Assembly (NCBI GenBank): GCA_028023455.1 | Contig: JAQFVV010012405.1 | Span: forward strand, 10,001,923 to 10,065,922 | Length of the DNA stretch: 64,000 nucleotides | From: Epiperipatus broadwayi | Lineage: Eukaryota; Onychophora; Udeonychophora; Euonychophora; Peripatidae | Reading direction: 5' to 3' | In this document: positions 25,686-36,035 of the stretch, in pieces | How positions within the stretch are numbered: position 1 is the stretch's first letter | Layout of the letters: each line of letters begins with the position of its first letter | Position numbers and translations under genes: made by a program | Notes under the pieces: model-generated | What the model was told of the DNA's origin: nothing | Databases searched by the model: none | The model's input: the letters and a program-made list of their open reading frames with translations, nothing else

Positions 25686-26215
25686 TTGTGATATTGCATT
25701 TTACACACCTCCTACATTAAACAAATTAATAAATAACTCCAAAGATAAAACCTCATTTATAAATAAAAATCATGTCATTTATAAATGGATATGTAGGTGT
25801 GGCAGTGGATATATAGGTGAATCTAGATGTACATTGGAAAAAAGAACTAAAGAACACTTGCTATTATTAAAACATGTTCGGAAATCGAAACAAAATTGCA
25901 TAGTAGATAATAATGTTTCAGCATCTGTTTTTTACAACCACAATAAATCATGTATTTATGGTTTTGACTTCAATTTTAACAGTGTAAAAATATTGCAAAT
26001 TGAAAAAAATAACAATAAAAGAAAAATAAAGGAAGCTATGCTAATATACAAATATAAACATGACTTAATTAACAGGAAAGCAGCAAATGTTAAGATCATG
26101 GAATTGTGAGAAAGTTAGCATTTCAAAGCTTTAGTTGACACAGATTACTGGGATAATTGAAAGTGCTCCTAAGTGGATAATTTTTTTTTAATTATTTACA
26201 AATATTCAGTATATA
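25686..26215 (+). pseudogene. Penelope-like element, GIY-YIG nuclease fragment, right copy
   Basis: The plus-strand reading gives DIAFYTPPTLNKLINNSK, VIYKWICRCGSGYIGES, then an open frame from 25834 with EKRTKEH, FDFNFNSVKILQ and RKIKEAMLIYK, ending at 26109. The tyrosines of VIY and YIG, the arginine of KRTKEH and the glutamate of KEAM correspond to GIY-YIG catalytic positions. The copy starts about 33 bp later in the protein than the left copy. There is no RT. Both copies have their 3' ends outwards and 5' breaks touching, giving a palindrome of about 1.1 kb. Confidence 0.8.
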
Positions 26216-26223
26216 TATATATA

Positions 26224-26291
<68 letters not shown>

Positions 26292-26292
26292 T
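26216..26292. repeat. (TA)n then (GA)n microsatellite
   Basis: A short TA run followed by an almost pure GA run from 26227 to about 26290. Confidence 0.97.
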
Positions 26293-26986
26293 TATATTTA
26301 TTAATTACTATATATTTAAATGTGTATTTAATGTACAAAAATGTTGAATTTATGTAATAAACAATAAATTAAATTGTTTAAATTAATAGGTATTCATCAG
26401 TTTTAAATTATAAAATAAATTTAATGCTTCTGCATCTCATCATTCATTTAGCCATATATAATACCTTGATTATTCACACTTAACTTCCTAAATGTGATCA
26501 TTGAGATCACCCCCGGAGCATGTGATATTGATGTTGTGTATTGGTTTTATTTTACTTCCTTGTGGCTATCTTTAATGCTATGGTACCAATTTTGTACTTT
26601 TTGATGGTGAAGGCCAGAACTAAAATAATGATTTATTAATTAAAAAAATTATCAGAATGCTAATATTGGGCAGATAAATTTATTACAAATGAGCCTACAA
26701 TGTTTTTGAATGGTAGTTTCCCATTTTGTCAGCATATAAGCACTTTTATTATCTTTGAGTATTCACTTTTTGTTAGACTTTGAAAATGAAAAATGTAGTT
26801 TTTTCAAGTTTGTTTACACTTATGATTATTTTCCACAAAATATTTGTGTAATATTAGCTGTTTAGAAAAATAAGGTGATTCAATACTGAATTTATTTGAA
26901 AATATTTACTTTTAGAAGATAACTTAAGAGAAATGAAGAATGTGTGACCAGAACTTGTAATTGGCAGAAGAAGAATCATTTATATT
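26293..26986. other. AT-rich DNA, nothing recognised
   Basis: No gene or clear repeat seen. Confidence 0.5.
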
Positions 26987-26994
26987 GACTACAG

Positions 26995-27917
26995 CAGGGA
27001 TGGCCAGCTTTTGTGTTATAAGATCTACTTTTTATTTTAAAAATGTGTTGTAATTGACTTGTTGTCAATAGGTGATCAACTTATTGTCATAGGCATAGTC
27101 TAAGTCAGGGATGCCCAACCTTTAACTTAACGCGAGCCAGTTGAGAATTTAAACAAATTTGGGCAGCCACAATTATATATTGCATTTTTCATATTACATT
27201 TATAAACATAATTCACAAACTAAAAAAAAACTGGTATAATATGTTAAAAAGAAAAAAAATGTAAATACATTTTATTTATATATTAAAAATTTGTTAACAT
27301 ACATATAAATTACAATTATAGGAAAAGTATATTTTAATTATTTTATTTAATGTGAAACTTGACACTGCATATCATTTGTATTGTAAAAATGTTTATTTTT
27401 TAGTGTGTGCATGTAGTATCAAGGAACACAAAATATTTTATCAATTTTTCTTGATGAGTGCAATGCGAGCCACATTAAACATTTGCGTGAACCACATGTG
27501 ACTCACGAGCTACGGGTTGGGCATCCCTGGTCTAAGTGGAGGGAGGTGTGAAATACATACTATTTTTATATATCTATCTAGTAAAAAATAACAATTATTT
27601 AACAGGACAAAAAACTCATGTCCCAGGGAATTAAAGCAACATGAGTAATTATTAACAATATTTATTAATTCAAATTAGCTACATTAAATCAAGATTAAAA
27701 ATATTATTTTCTATAATGATATGGCTTAGTAGACTTCTCCTATCTAGAATTTAAAAAAAAATTTAGAACAAAAACAAAAATAGCAAAAAAACTTAAAAAT
27801 TTTGACTTAATTTGTTTCACTCGTTACCTGACAGCTCTTGCCAGATTGGCCTGTGATCAACCAAAAATGGCTTTGCGATTGACCGCTCAATCACAATCAA
27901 CTTGTTGGACACTCCTG
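26995..27917. mobile_element. hAT-type MITE (outer, host of a nested element)
   Basis: The left end starts CAGGGATGGCC and the right end, inverted, starts CAGGAGTGTCC, a hAT-type start. Flanking 8-bp blocks are GACTACAG (26987-26994) and GATTATAG (27918-27925), a target duplication with two changes. Removing the nested element leaves about 490 bp of non-coding DNA. Age: older than the element inside it, as shown by the decayed duplication. Confidence 0.75.
27106..27529. mobile_element. hAT-type MITE (inner, nested)
   Basis: Ends are a perfect 15-bp inverted repeat CAGGGATGCCCAACC, flanked by a perfect 8-bp target duplication GTCTAAGT (27098-27105 and 27530-27537). It is 424 bp and non-coding. 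TIR start, 8-bp duplication and size fit a hAT MITE inserted into the older element at 26995-27917. Confidence 0.93.
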
Positions 27918-27925
27918 GATTATAG

Positions 27926-30149
27926 CATACTCATTTTTGTCATTTTAAAAAATTATGAAAATAATTTAAAATTTTAAATAGGATTTTATTAAATTTAAGT
28001 AATCTGAACATTTCCTTTGGGTTTTACAAACAAAGTTAAAACAATTCTGATTTTTTTAATATAATACTTTACCTGTATTGGGCTAACCACCAAATAAAAT
28101 AAATGTTATTATTCTTTATAAATCTTACTATATTTTGGTTTAATATATATATATTTGCAAGGTTGAAATAATATTTTTAGGAATAATTTTTGTTTGCAAA
28201 TGTGTATTTCTAACAAACAATTCAAAAATTTGGAAAATATAATAAAAAATAAAGTTAAATTTTATCAAATAAAAAGTTTACAATTTAATCCCACTACCAC
28301 TAGGTCCTCTCAAAAAAATAAATAAACTGCTCAAAGATTAAAATTATGAGTAGATTTAATATGGGATATTGGTAGTACTCTAAGTAGCTGAAGGCAACAG
28401 TTTGATTTAAAATGCAAGTATTATGCAGAATTATTGATCAGTGTTTTAACAATCATATTAATAAGAAGCATTGTGATTGGAGGGGTGTATCAAATCAAAT
28501 GTTTACACTTACAAATACATATAATTTTTAATCATTATCATTGCATTGTGTAATAAAACTCTCTTTGCCTCTTTCCAAGTTTCATCCCATTTCTCAAATT
28601 CATCACTCCAAAAAAATGTTTTTTTTTCTTATTTTATTCGTTTATCATACATATGAATAAATTCCCCTTTTGGAATCTACTTTCAGAATTTAGGGTTAAT
28701 AATTTATTTAAATTTCTTTCAGTACTGTGTCCATAGAAAAACCATTTCATTCTCTTAATTATTTGAATGATGTTATTAATACTTGTTTGAATTCACACCC
28801 ACTGTAGTTATTTTTTATCTCTCATTGCACTCAGTTTTTCACCTTCTGTTTGTACATCAGATGATCTCCCCAGTATCAAACCATTTAATCTTTACATGTT
28901 ACTTTTAGATGCAATTTTAAGTTGAGTTTAATAAACATTACACTTTTATAAGAGTATAGACAAGATACCAGTCTTAAGTTACTTTTTGAGTTTAAATCTT
29001 ATTATCGTTATAATTAAAATAAATAACTTTTCAATATTATCTACTCTAATCACAAGTTTTCCTTTATTTCCTAGAACCTAAAGGGTTGAATAAAATTACA
29101 GATATATTTATCTGTTAATTACTTCACATGTTGTGATAGTTATGTTCGCTGCTTTATTTTTTTCAACGCCATATGGCATATCTAATTTAAAAATTAGAAA
29201 GATGAAAGTAAAAGATTTTAACCTTTCTTTTATAAATATTTTTTTTTAAGATATACAATTTGGTAGTTATAAATTTATTTTAAATTGAGTTTATTTTTCT
29301 ATGGGAAAAAAATTATAGAGGAAATTATATAGAATTATTCTAGAAATCATAATAAAGGACGCTAAACAAAATCTTTTGCTTGTTGGTTTATTTTCTAATG
29401 ATATTGCTTTATGAGTTCCTAGTTTTTAACTGAATAAGTTAGAGCCAATCAAGTGATTAGAGAACATAGAACAACAATAGACAATTAGAATTCTAAATGA
29501 GATAAAGTATAAAAAAAACGATAATATTGTTAAATCCCCCAGTGCGATAGCTAATAGATGTAATATGATTAAGGAAATGCCCGAGTCCCTCATAATATAA
29601 TATTTGTTACACAATGATTTGATTTTAAATTGTTGTTAAAAAGAAGATAAGAAATAACAAGTGGATAAAGCGTTACTTTATATATTTATAACGTTTTATT
29701 TAGAATTAATTAAGATATCTTACTCTCTGGCTATTAATTAAGTCTTACACTCAGGCTAATTTGGACGCATTCTCACGCTTATTTTAAACAATTAATTACT
29801 TAAAATTGAGATTTAAATCACAAGAGTGATGTTTATTACAATACATCAATTGTTGAGTTTGTATTAGAGTACTTAAAATTTCTATTATACATTTTTGAAA
29901 CATACAAATAATGACATCTGAAAAAAAAAAGAAGTTTTTTCCCAGATATTTCTAGTCATATGTTTCAAGAAAGTGAGGTGGAAGGAAAGTTTTAAGTACT
30001 CTAATAATAATAATAATAAGCATGAAAAAAGAGAAATGGAGAATTAATATTACCACGTGTTTATATTTATATATTAATCTTATCTAGAGTTAAAATTTAT
30101 ACACTTTTATGCTTAATTAAAAAATCATCAGCTATATTAATAATTTAAA
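27926..30149. other. AT-rich DNA, nothing recognised
   Basis: No convincing ORF (a 62-codon minus ORF at 29426-29614 is unremarkable). No RNA gene or recognised transposon. Confidence 0.5.
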
Positions 30150-30415
30150 CCATCAAAACATCATATGATCACCATTTCATATGCATGCACATGCTGTTAA
30201 TTAGATTCCCAAACTTTCCATACAGTAGTGCCGCCACGTGCATGTTTCATAATCAATGGATGCAGGAAAGTTTATGCATAAAATCCTTAGAAACTAATCT
30301 GGGGATGTTAGGTGAGTAGGCACTAGATAGGGATTTTATGCACAAACTTTCCTGCATTTATTGATTATGAAAGCTTGCACTTGGTGGCACTACTATATGG
30401 AGAGTTTAGTACTCT
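30150..30415. repeat. Family A repeat, short inverted copy
   Basis: Both family A arms are present (CATCATATGATCACCATTTC at the left, GGCACTACTATATGGAGAGT at the right), but the region between is mostly deleted. A remnant of the ribozyme 3' part (AGAAACTAATCTGGGGAT) lies at about 30288-30306, so no complete hammerhead is left. Confidence 0.7.
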
Positions 30416-31004
30416 TACTATATTAATAATTAACTGGATTTCAAATATACATCTGAATTAGAAATGATATGAAAGTGTCTAGAAAATATCGTATATGTAT
30501 TTATCTAAAGAGGAGAGTGCTAAATATGGGAGTACAGAACATTTGACACATATAGATCATATTGGTCTGTGTTTATATATATGTAGAAAAAAATAGAAAG
30601 TGTTTTCTATTTGTTCAGAAGCTTGATGTTGAGGCAACTAAGAATAAATCTAAATAAGTTATTTTTGATTTGTTTTTGGGTAGATTTGTTTAGATTAATT
30701 ATATGGTAAATCATCCTTCTTTCTCTTTTAGAAAATAACACTTTTTCTAATTGCCAATTTGAATAAGTAAAATAAATGTTTCTAATTATTATTTCAATAG
30801 ATTTTTCTATTTATTAATAGTGAGCTTTTTTTCCTTAGGTAGTCATTCTTTTTGCGCTTGAAAATATTATTAATTGCTCAAGAAGCATCTTTTTAACTAA
30901 GATATATATATATATCAAAGATAGGCTAAAATTCCACAGATTATTCAAAACGAGAAGTGGAATGATTTTTTCAGTCAAAAGAAATGATAACTTTCCATAT
31001 AGTT

Positions 31005-31120
31005 ATATTGGTGATTATTTATCTTTTCAACATGAGTGTGATTAGGTGGGTCAGCAATATGAGATGGCGTGGATCACTGAGGGTCGTGTAAAAGTCTGAG
31101 TTCGAATCCCTTATATATTA
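31005..31120 (+). repeat. Family D repeat, right half
   Basis: Starts with ATATTGGTGATTATTTATC (the 3' side of the family D ribozyme helix I) and continues through TTTTCAACATG, AGGTGGGTCAGCAATATGAG and AGTCTGAGTTCGAATCCC, matching 47890-48000 and 14750-14840. The 5' half of the ribozyme is lost. Confidence 0.6.
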
Positions 31121-31139
31121 TAGCTATGAAAATGGAGAC

Positions 31140-31865
31140 GAAACACAACCTAACAAATAATATTTCTGTAGTGCAATTTTCCTACACCACTTTTATGCAA
31201 AGTAGAGACTGTTTTCCATATGCTTTTAACACCTTTTGGAGACATGTAATCATAAATATATGACCAAAGACATTTGAAAAAGATAGATATCCCCAAAATC
31301 CACAATTTGTTCTAAAGCAGCACTCACCAATTGGCTCGGATCACATTCTCTTACACATATCTTTATCATTGTTCAGTATATATATAGTCAGGGTACTACA
31401 ACAGTTTAACTGATAAGCATCAAACCATCTGCTCTCACAACATTGATACAAAACACTTATTGAAAGTATAATAATCATTTTTATTGGTCTTTCATTAGAC
31501 TGGACATTATTCACTTAATGAATAATAGTGTTGTAGTGTAATTTTCACTGCATCATTTTTATACAAGATAGAGAGTGGTTTTAATTCACTTTAATATCTT
31601 GTAGAAATGTGTAAGTATAAATTAAATTGTAGTAGTTAACTATCTATATATACTGAACAATGATAAAGATAGGTGTAAGAGAATTGCCAACTGAGGAGTG
31701 GTTATTCAGTATGAAATGTGAATCTTGGGGATAATACATCTTTTTCACATGTCTATGGTCATATGTTCATGATTACATGCCTTCACAAGATGTTAAAAGT
31801 GGATAAAACCATTCACTATCTTGCATGAAAGTGGTGTAGTAAAAATTATAGTAATATTATTTATT
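31140..31865. repeat. Large inverted repeat with decayed hammerhead-like cores
   Basis: The left arm (about 31160-31390) and right arm (about 31635-31860) are inverted copies: GTGTAGTA/TACACCAC blocks, TTAACA.CTTTTGG/AGATGTTAAAAG, CATTGTTCAGTATATATA and its inverse. Near 31687-31728 (+) a CCAA, CTGAGGA, GAAAT, TTGG series resembles a hammerhead but lacks a good helix II. The left arm carries a more decayed one on the minus strand. The spacer of about 245 bp is unrelated. Confidence 0.6.
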
Positions 31866-31869
31866 AAGC

Positions 31870-33400
31870 AGATAATTTTTAGCCTAATAAAAATTAGTAG
31901 AAATGTAACCTATTTTTTGATGATCTTATTACTATAAAAAAGTCGTGTTATAAGATTTAAAAAAAAAGGATTTACAAAAGGTACTTCATGCAGTAAACTT
32001 TTAAAAAATCTCTACTAATAAAACAATCAAATAGTTAATTGATTTGAAAATTATGTAAAGTTTACTAAGCAGAAGTAACAGGTTGTCTTAAATCAATAAA
32101 CTTTTGAATTCACATTTTTTTACAGTATAGGCAGATAAAAAAAACATTTTTTGGTTAATATAGCTTGTTACCTAATTAGAAAATAAGCAGAAATTATATA
32201 GAATAATTCATATAATGGATTTAAAAAAAAGATCAACTGAAAAAAATAATTGAATGATGAATTGCTCAACAGATCTTATGGTAGACCCTTTAGTGTATAG
32301 AAGTCGTAATTCAAGTTTTGAAATTGTCTATAATGATATTGATGTTAGGTTAAAAAATGCTGTTATTTCTCCAGCTGCAAGTGAATTAATTAAAGGAAGG
32401 AATATTAAATAAACAGAGAGAAAATTTGACATGTATTGTTCACTAGAGAAGAATCAAATAAATAGAACACTGTGCTATGTACTAAAACTATCTATTGTGG
32501 GTTTTAAAAGCAAAATATTTATGAATTAGCTAAATTGCAACTCAACTCAACTGATGTTACATTCATTCCTACTATATCTTCTTATAAACAGTGGCATTTT
32601 TAAAAGTCCTTCTTATTGTCAATTGTCATTTTTGCATATTCTTAAGGCTTAAAAGTATTATACATATAAGTTTCTAATATTTTACAAAATATCAATTGCA
32701 GTAATTCAATTTGCGATATATATTTTGTGAATAGGTATGTACAGATGGAATATCATTAATTCAAATATTGGTTATGCAAACCCTTCTACTATCCAAACAA
32801 GATTTAAAAGACAATCTTTATTTTTTACAATAGAAAATTTAGTTTACACACTCATTTATATAAAAATTTAAAATAACATTCTGTAAAAACTATAATTAGA
32901 AAGCCAGATTATAGTGATTAATGTATTTAATCCTATCTCAGCAGAGCTTGATTAACAACAGTTATAGGGCACAATATCTGCTAATATCTGAAAAACTAAA
33001 TAATCTGAAAAAGTATAACCAGTCATTTTAGAAATTTTTGTGTGATTTTTATATAAACATTTAATTGGTTCTACATCAGGTTGAAATGCCTTATATGGCA
33101 GGAATTTTATTAGAAATTATTTAAGAATTTAAGATTTATTGCAGTGCCTAGATGTCAGCTGTCATTTGTAACTTAAAGGAAGAGAAAAAAATATTCTATT
33201 GAAACTTTACTGAGGAGAAAGTACATTTCTGTGTTTGCACAATATTGACATTACAATATATATATATAAGTTACTAATACTAATTTCTTAATAAGTACAT
33301 GATGTTCACATTTGGCTTTTTTGACTAGATTTACTGTTTAATAAAAAAGTAAACTTCTGAAAATTTACTGATGTCAGTAAGATGAAATATTTATCATCAA
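31870..33400. other. AT-rich DNA; one short coding-like ORF
   Basis: Apart from the 52-codon ORF at 32254-32412, listed separately, nothing was recognised. Confidence 0.45.
32254..32412 (+). pseudogene. 52-codon coding-like ORF, family unknown
   Basis: ATG at 32254 opens a 52-residue frame with a balanced, non-repetitive composition (VDPLVYRSRN, FEIVYNDIDVRL, ISPAASELIKG) unlike the AT-driven noise around it. After the TAA at 32410 the same frame continues with RKFDMYCSLEKNQINRTL to another stop near 32528. This suggests a decayed exon or transposon fragment rather than a functional short gene. I do not recognise the family. Confidence 0.3.
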
Positions 33401-33404
33401 TATA

Positions 33405-33565
33405 TATATATATATTTGAGAAAGAGGATGCTCTGAGGAAAGTACTTGATATTGTATTGAAACGTCAGCATTTAGCTTTTTCACTACACGGAATATCCCG
33501 AAAATAGTAATAATAATATGACATCTTTTATCCGTGAAAATATTAGAATTAACATATATATATAA
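33405..33565 (+). mobile_element. Solo repeat between (TA)n runs, carrying a hammerhead motif
   Basis: A 130-bp unit bounded by TA runs at 33400-33415 and 33554-33563. It holds the hammerhead at 33428-33471. This layout resembles a solo terminal repeat of a Penelope-like element, but no coding part is present to confirm it. Confidence 0.45.
33428..33471 (+). ncRNA. Hammerhead ribozyme motif, loopless helix III
   Basis: Helix I ATGCT (33428-33432) pairs with AGCAT (33467-33471). Core CTGAGGA 33433-33439 fits CUGANGA. After an extra A, helix II AGTAC (33441-33445) pairs with GTATT (33454-33458) across an 8-nt loop. GAAAC (33459-33463) is followed at once by GTC (33464-33466), the predicted cleavage site. 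Helix III therefore has two possible pairs and no loop, so a single molecule could hardly fold it. Penelope-type hammerheads with such tiny helix III are thought to act as dimers. Confidence 0.6.
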
Positions 33566-33644
33566 TTGGAACATTGATTTTTATATTTCATATAATATTT
33601 TCATTATTTGAATTTACACATTAGAATATATTTTCTTGTAATAT

Positions 33645-34062
33645 ATAGAGCTCACAAAACAAACTCTTAACAAGCTTTGTAGAATACCCCCAACCTCAGA
33701 CCAGTTTCTGCTACTGGCATCCTCAGTGAGGTGCTAGGATATTCAATCATTAGATTAAAAATACTAGGACAAGCCTAGTAAGTAGAAACTTTGAAATTTT
33801 CAGACATCCATATGTCTTCCAATCCAGCTATCTAACTTAAATAGCCATATGGCACTGAATTAAGTTCAGATATACCATATATTAATAGCTTTAGCAATAT
33901 AAAATTGCCAAAGCCATCATAGCAAAAAATACATTTACAAAAAAAAAAAATCAAGTCAGATGTTACATGACTTAATTTAATAAAGCTTGGGGTTACAAAT
34001 GTTGTATATAGAGCTTGCAAAACAAACTGGTGCTAGGATATTCAATCATTACATTAAAAATA
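33645..34062 (-). repeat. Family B repeat unit, inverted end of the array
   Basis: A full unit on the minus strand (about 33645-34018), then a partial one that switches to the plus orientation at about 34063. The unit runs from AGCTCTATATATAACAT through CATGTGACATCTGACTTG, ATATGG(T/C)(G/A)TATCTGAACTTAATTCAG and the ribozyme to TACAAAGCTTGTTAAGAG. The ribozyme of this unit is fully paired and is listed separately. Confidence 0.85.
33682..33744 (-). ncRNA. Hammerhead ribozyme (family B), intact by inspection
   Basis: Read on the minus strand: outer helix I GAATATCC pairs with GGGTATTC (one G.T), inner helix I CTCA pairs with TGAG, separated by an internal loop. Core CTGAGGA; helix II TGC-CAGTA-GCA; GAAAC, loop TG, then GTC as the cleavage triplet. 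Helix III is A-U plus C-G only. All invariant core positions are present. This is the type I form with a minimal helix III, known from Penelope elements and retrozymes. Activity is not shown. Confidence 0.8.
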
Positions 34063-34552
34063 CTCACTGAGGATTCCAGTAGCAGAAACTTGTCTGAGAT
34101 TGGGGGTATTCTACAAAGCTTGTTAAGAGTTTGTTTTGTGAGCTCTATATATAACATTTATAAACACAAGCTTTATTAAATTAAGTCATGTGATATCTGA
34201 CTTGATTTTTTTTTTAAATTTATATTTTCTATGATGGCTTTGGTGATTTTATATTGCTAAAGTTATTAATATATGGTGTATCTGAACTTAGCTCAGTCCC
34301 ATATGGCTATTTAAGTTAGATAGCTGGATTGGAAGATATATGGATGTCTGAAAATTTCAGTTTCTAGTTAATAGTTATGCATTGGATAAAGTGCCAGGCT
34401 TGTCCTAGTATTTTTAATCTATCTTAGCACCTTACTGAGGATGCCAGTAGCAGAAACTGCTCTGAGATTGGGGGTATTCTACAAAGCTTGTTAAGAGTTT
34501 GTTTTGTGAGCTCTATATATAACATCTGTAAACACAAGCTTTATTAAATTAA
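34063..34552 (+). repeat. Family B tandem array, first part (plus units)
   Basis: AGCTCTATATATAACAT recurs at 34141, 34509, 35600 and 35971. The steps are 368, 374 (after removing the 717-bp insertion) and 371 bp, so the array is direct with a period of about 370 bp. Ribozyme copies at 34063-34110 (core and GAAAC-TT-GTC kept, one helix II mismatch) and 34435-34480 (G of the cleavage triplet changed) lie in this part. The units carry no ORF of note. Confidence 0.88.
34067..34098 (+). ncRNA. Hammerhead motif in array unit (slightly decayed)
   Basis: CTGAGGA 34067-34073, helix II TTC/GCA with one mismatch, GAAAC 34085-34089, TT loop, GTC 34092-34094, inner helix I CTCA (34063-34066) with TGAG (34095-34098). 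The outer helix I is lost because the unit starts at the inversion point. Confidence 0.6.
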
Positions 34553-35265
34553 CCAACTTTTTGCTAGTTACGGCTAAAAATGTAACAGCTTCTCGTTGTT
34601 CAAATCCTATCATTTTTAACGTTACAGTAAAGATTTTACCATCATTTGAAAGGTTATAAAAAGTTCCGTAAGATGCTGCCCTCTCTTGAATTATTTTACA
34701 AGTAAAAAATCAATAAACTGACATTGAAGGTCTAACAATAGAATAAGGCAGTCTTTTTTTGAATCTGATTGGCTGTTAAATTTTGACAACAAAGAAAATG
34801 GTTCTCAATAACTGAAGAGTTACGATTTCTTTTCTTTCATTTCGAAGATGATAAACGAATGTTTTAGACCATTTTAAAAGTATTTTTTGACAAATTATAA
34901 ATTATTTTGCTAAAATATGCTAAATATAAAATTATTTTAGAAAAATAGTTAGACTTTAGCAAAAATAATTTACTTTTCCGCAACGTAAAATTGGGAAATC
35001 ACTGACATCAGCAAAACTTTTTGGTTGGTGAGTAACATTCGTTTTAGATTTGCTGCTATCGAATATTTTTATAATTATATTTTTGAAAAAACTTCTGTTC
35101 ACTTTCATAACCTGACAAATTATTAATATACTTTTTACAAACGAAACTAAAGTGAATATAATATTAAAAGATGAATATATTTTGACACTTGAGTTTGTGA
35201 ATTGATCAATTAAAAGTTTAGACTTTTACCTCACTCGGCCAATAAAATAATCAGCAAAAAAGAAG
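34553..35265. mobile_element. TTAA-flanked piggyBac-like MITE, copy 2, inside the family B array
   Basis: A 713-bp element flanked by TTAA at 34549-34552 and 35266-35269. Neighbouring array units show the empty site as one TTAA in ATTAAATTAAGTCATGTGAC. The ends read inward CCAACTTTTTGCTAGTTA and CTTCTTTTTTGCTGATTA. Internal blocks match copy 1 (GTTCCGTAAGATGCTGCCCT, TCTGATTGGCTG, TTGATCAATTAAAAG). Non-coding. Confidence 0.9.
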
Positions 35266-36035
35266 TTAAGTCATGTGACATCTGACTTGATTTTATTTGT
35301 AAATTTATATTTGCTATGATGACTTTGGTGATTTTATATTGCTAGAGCTATTAATATATGGTGTATCCGAACTTAATTCAGTCTCATATGGCTATTTAAG
35401 TTAGTTAGCTGGATTGGGAGACATATGGATTTCTGAAAATTTCAGAGTTTCTACTTATACATTGGACAATGTGCTGGGCTTGTCCTAGTATTTTTAATCT
35501 AATGACTGAATATCCTAGCACCTCACTGAGGACACCAGTAACAGAAACCAGTCTGAGATTGGGGGTATTCTACAAAGCTTGTTAAGAGGTTGTTTTGCGA
35601 GCTCTATATATAACATTTGTAAACACAAGTTTTATTAAATTAAGTCATGTGACATCTACTTGATTTTTTTTGTAAATTTATATTTGATATGATGGATTTG
35701 AAGATTTTATATTGCTAAAGCTATTAATATATGGTATATCTGAACTTAATTCAGTCTCATGTGGCTATTTAAGTTAGATAGCTGGATTGGGAGACATGGA
35801 TGTCTGAAAATTTCTGAGTTTCTACTTATACATTGGATAAAGTGCTGGGCTTGTCCTAATATTTTTAATCTAATGATTGAATATCCTAGCATCTCACTGG
35901 GGATGCCAGTAGCAGAAACCAATCTGAGATTGGGGGTATTCTACAAAGCTTGTTAAGAATTTGTTTTGCGAGCTCTATATATAACATTTGTAAACACAAG
36001 CTTTATTAAATTAAGTCATGTGACATCTGCCTTGA
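35266..36035 (+). repeat. Family B tandem array, second part
   Basis: Continues the interrupted unit (from 35270), then a further full unit and the start of another, ending after GACATCTGCCTTGAT. Ribozyme copies at about 35522-35553 (helix II no longer pairs) and 35898-35929 (core CTGGGGA, triplet ATC) are decayed. The 65-codon ORF at 35759-35956 is incidental. Confidence 0.85.
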
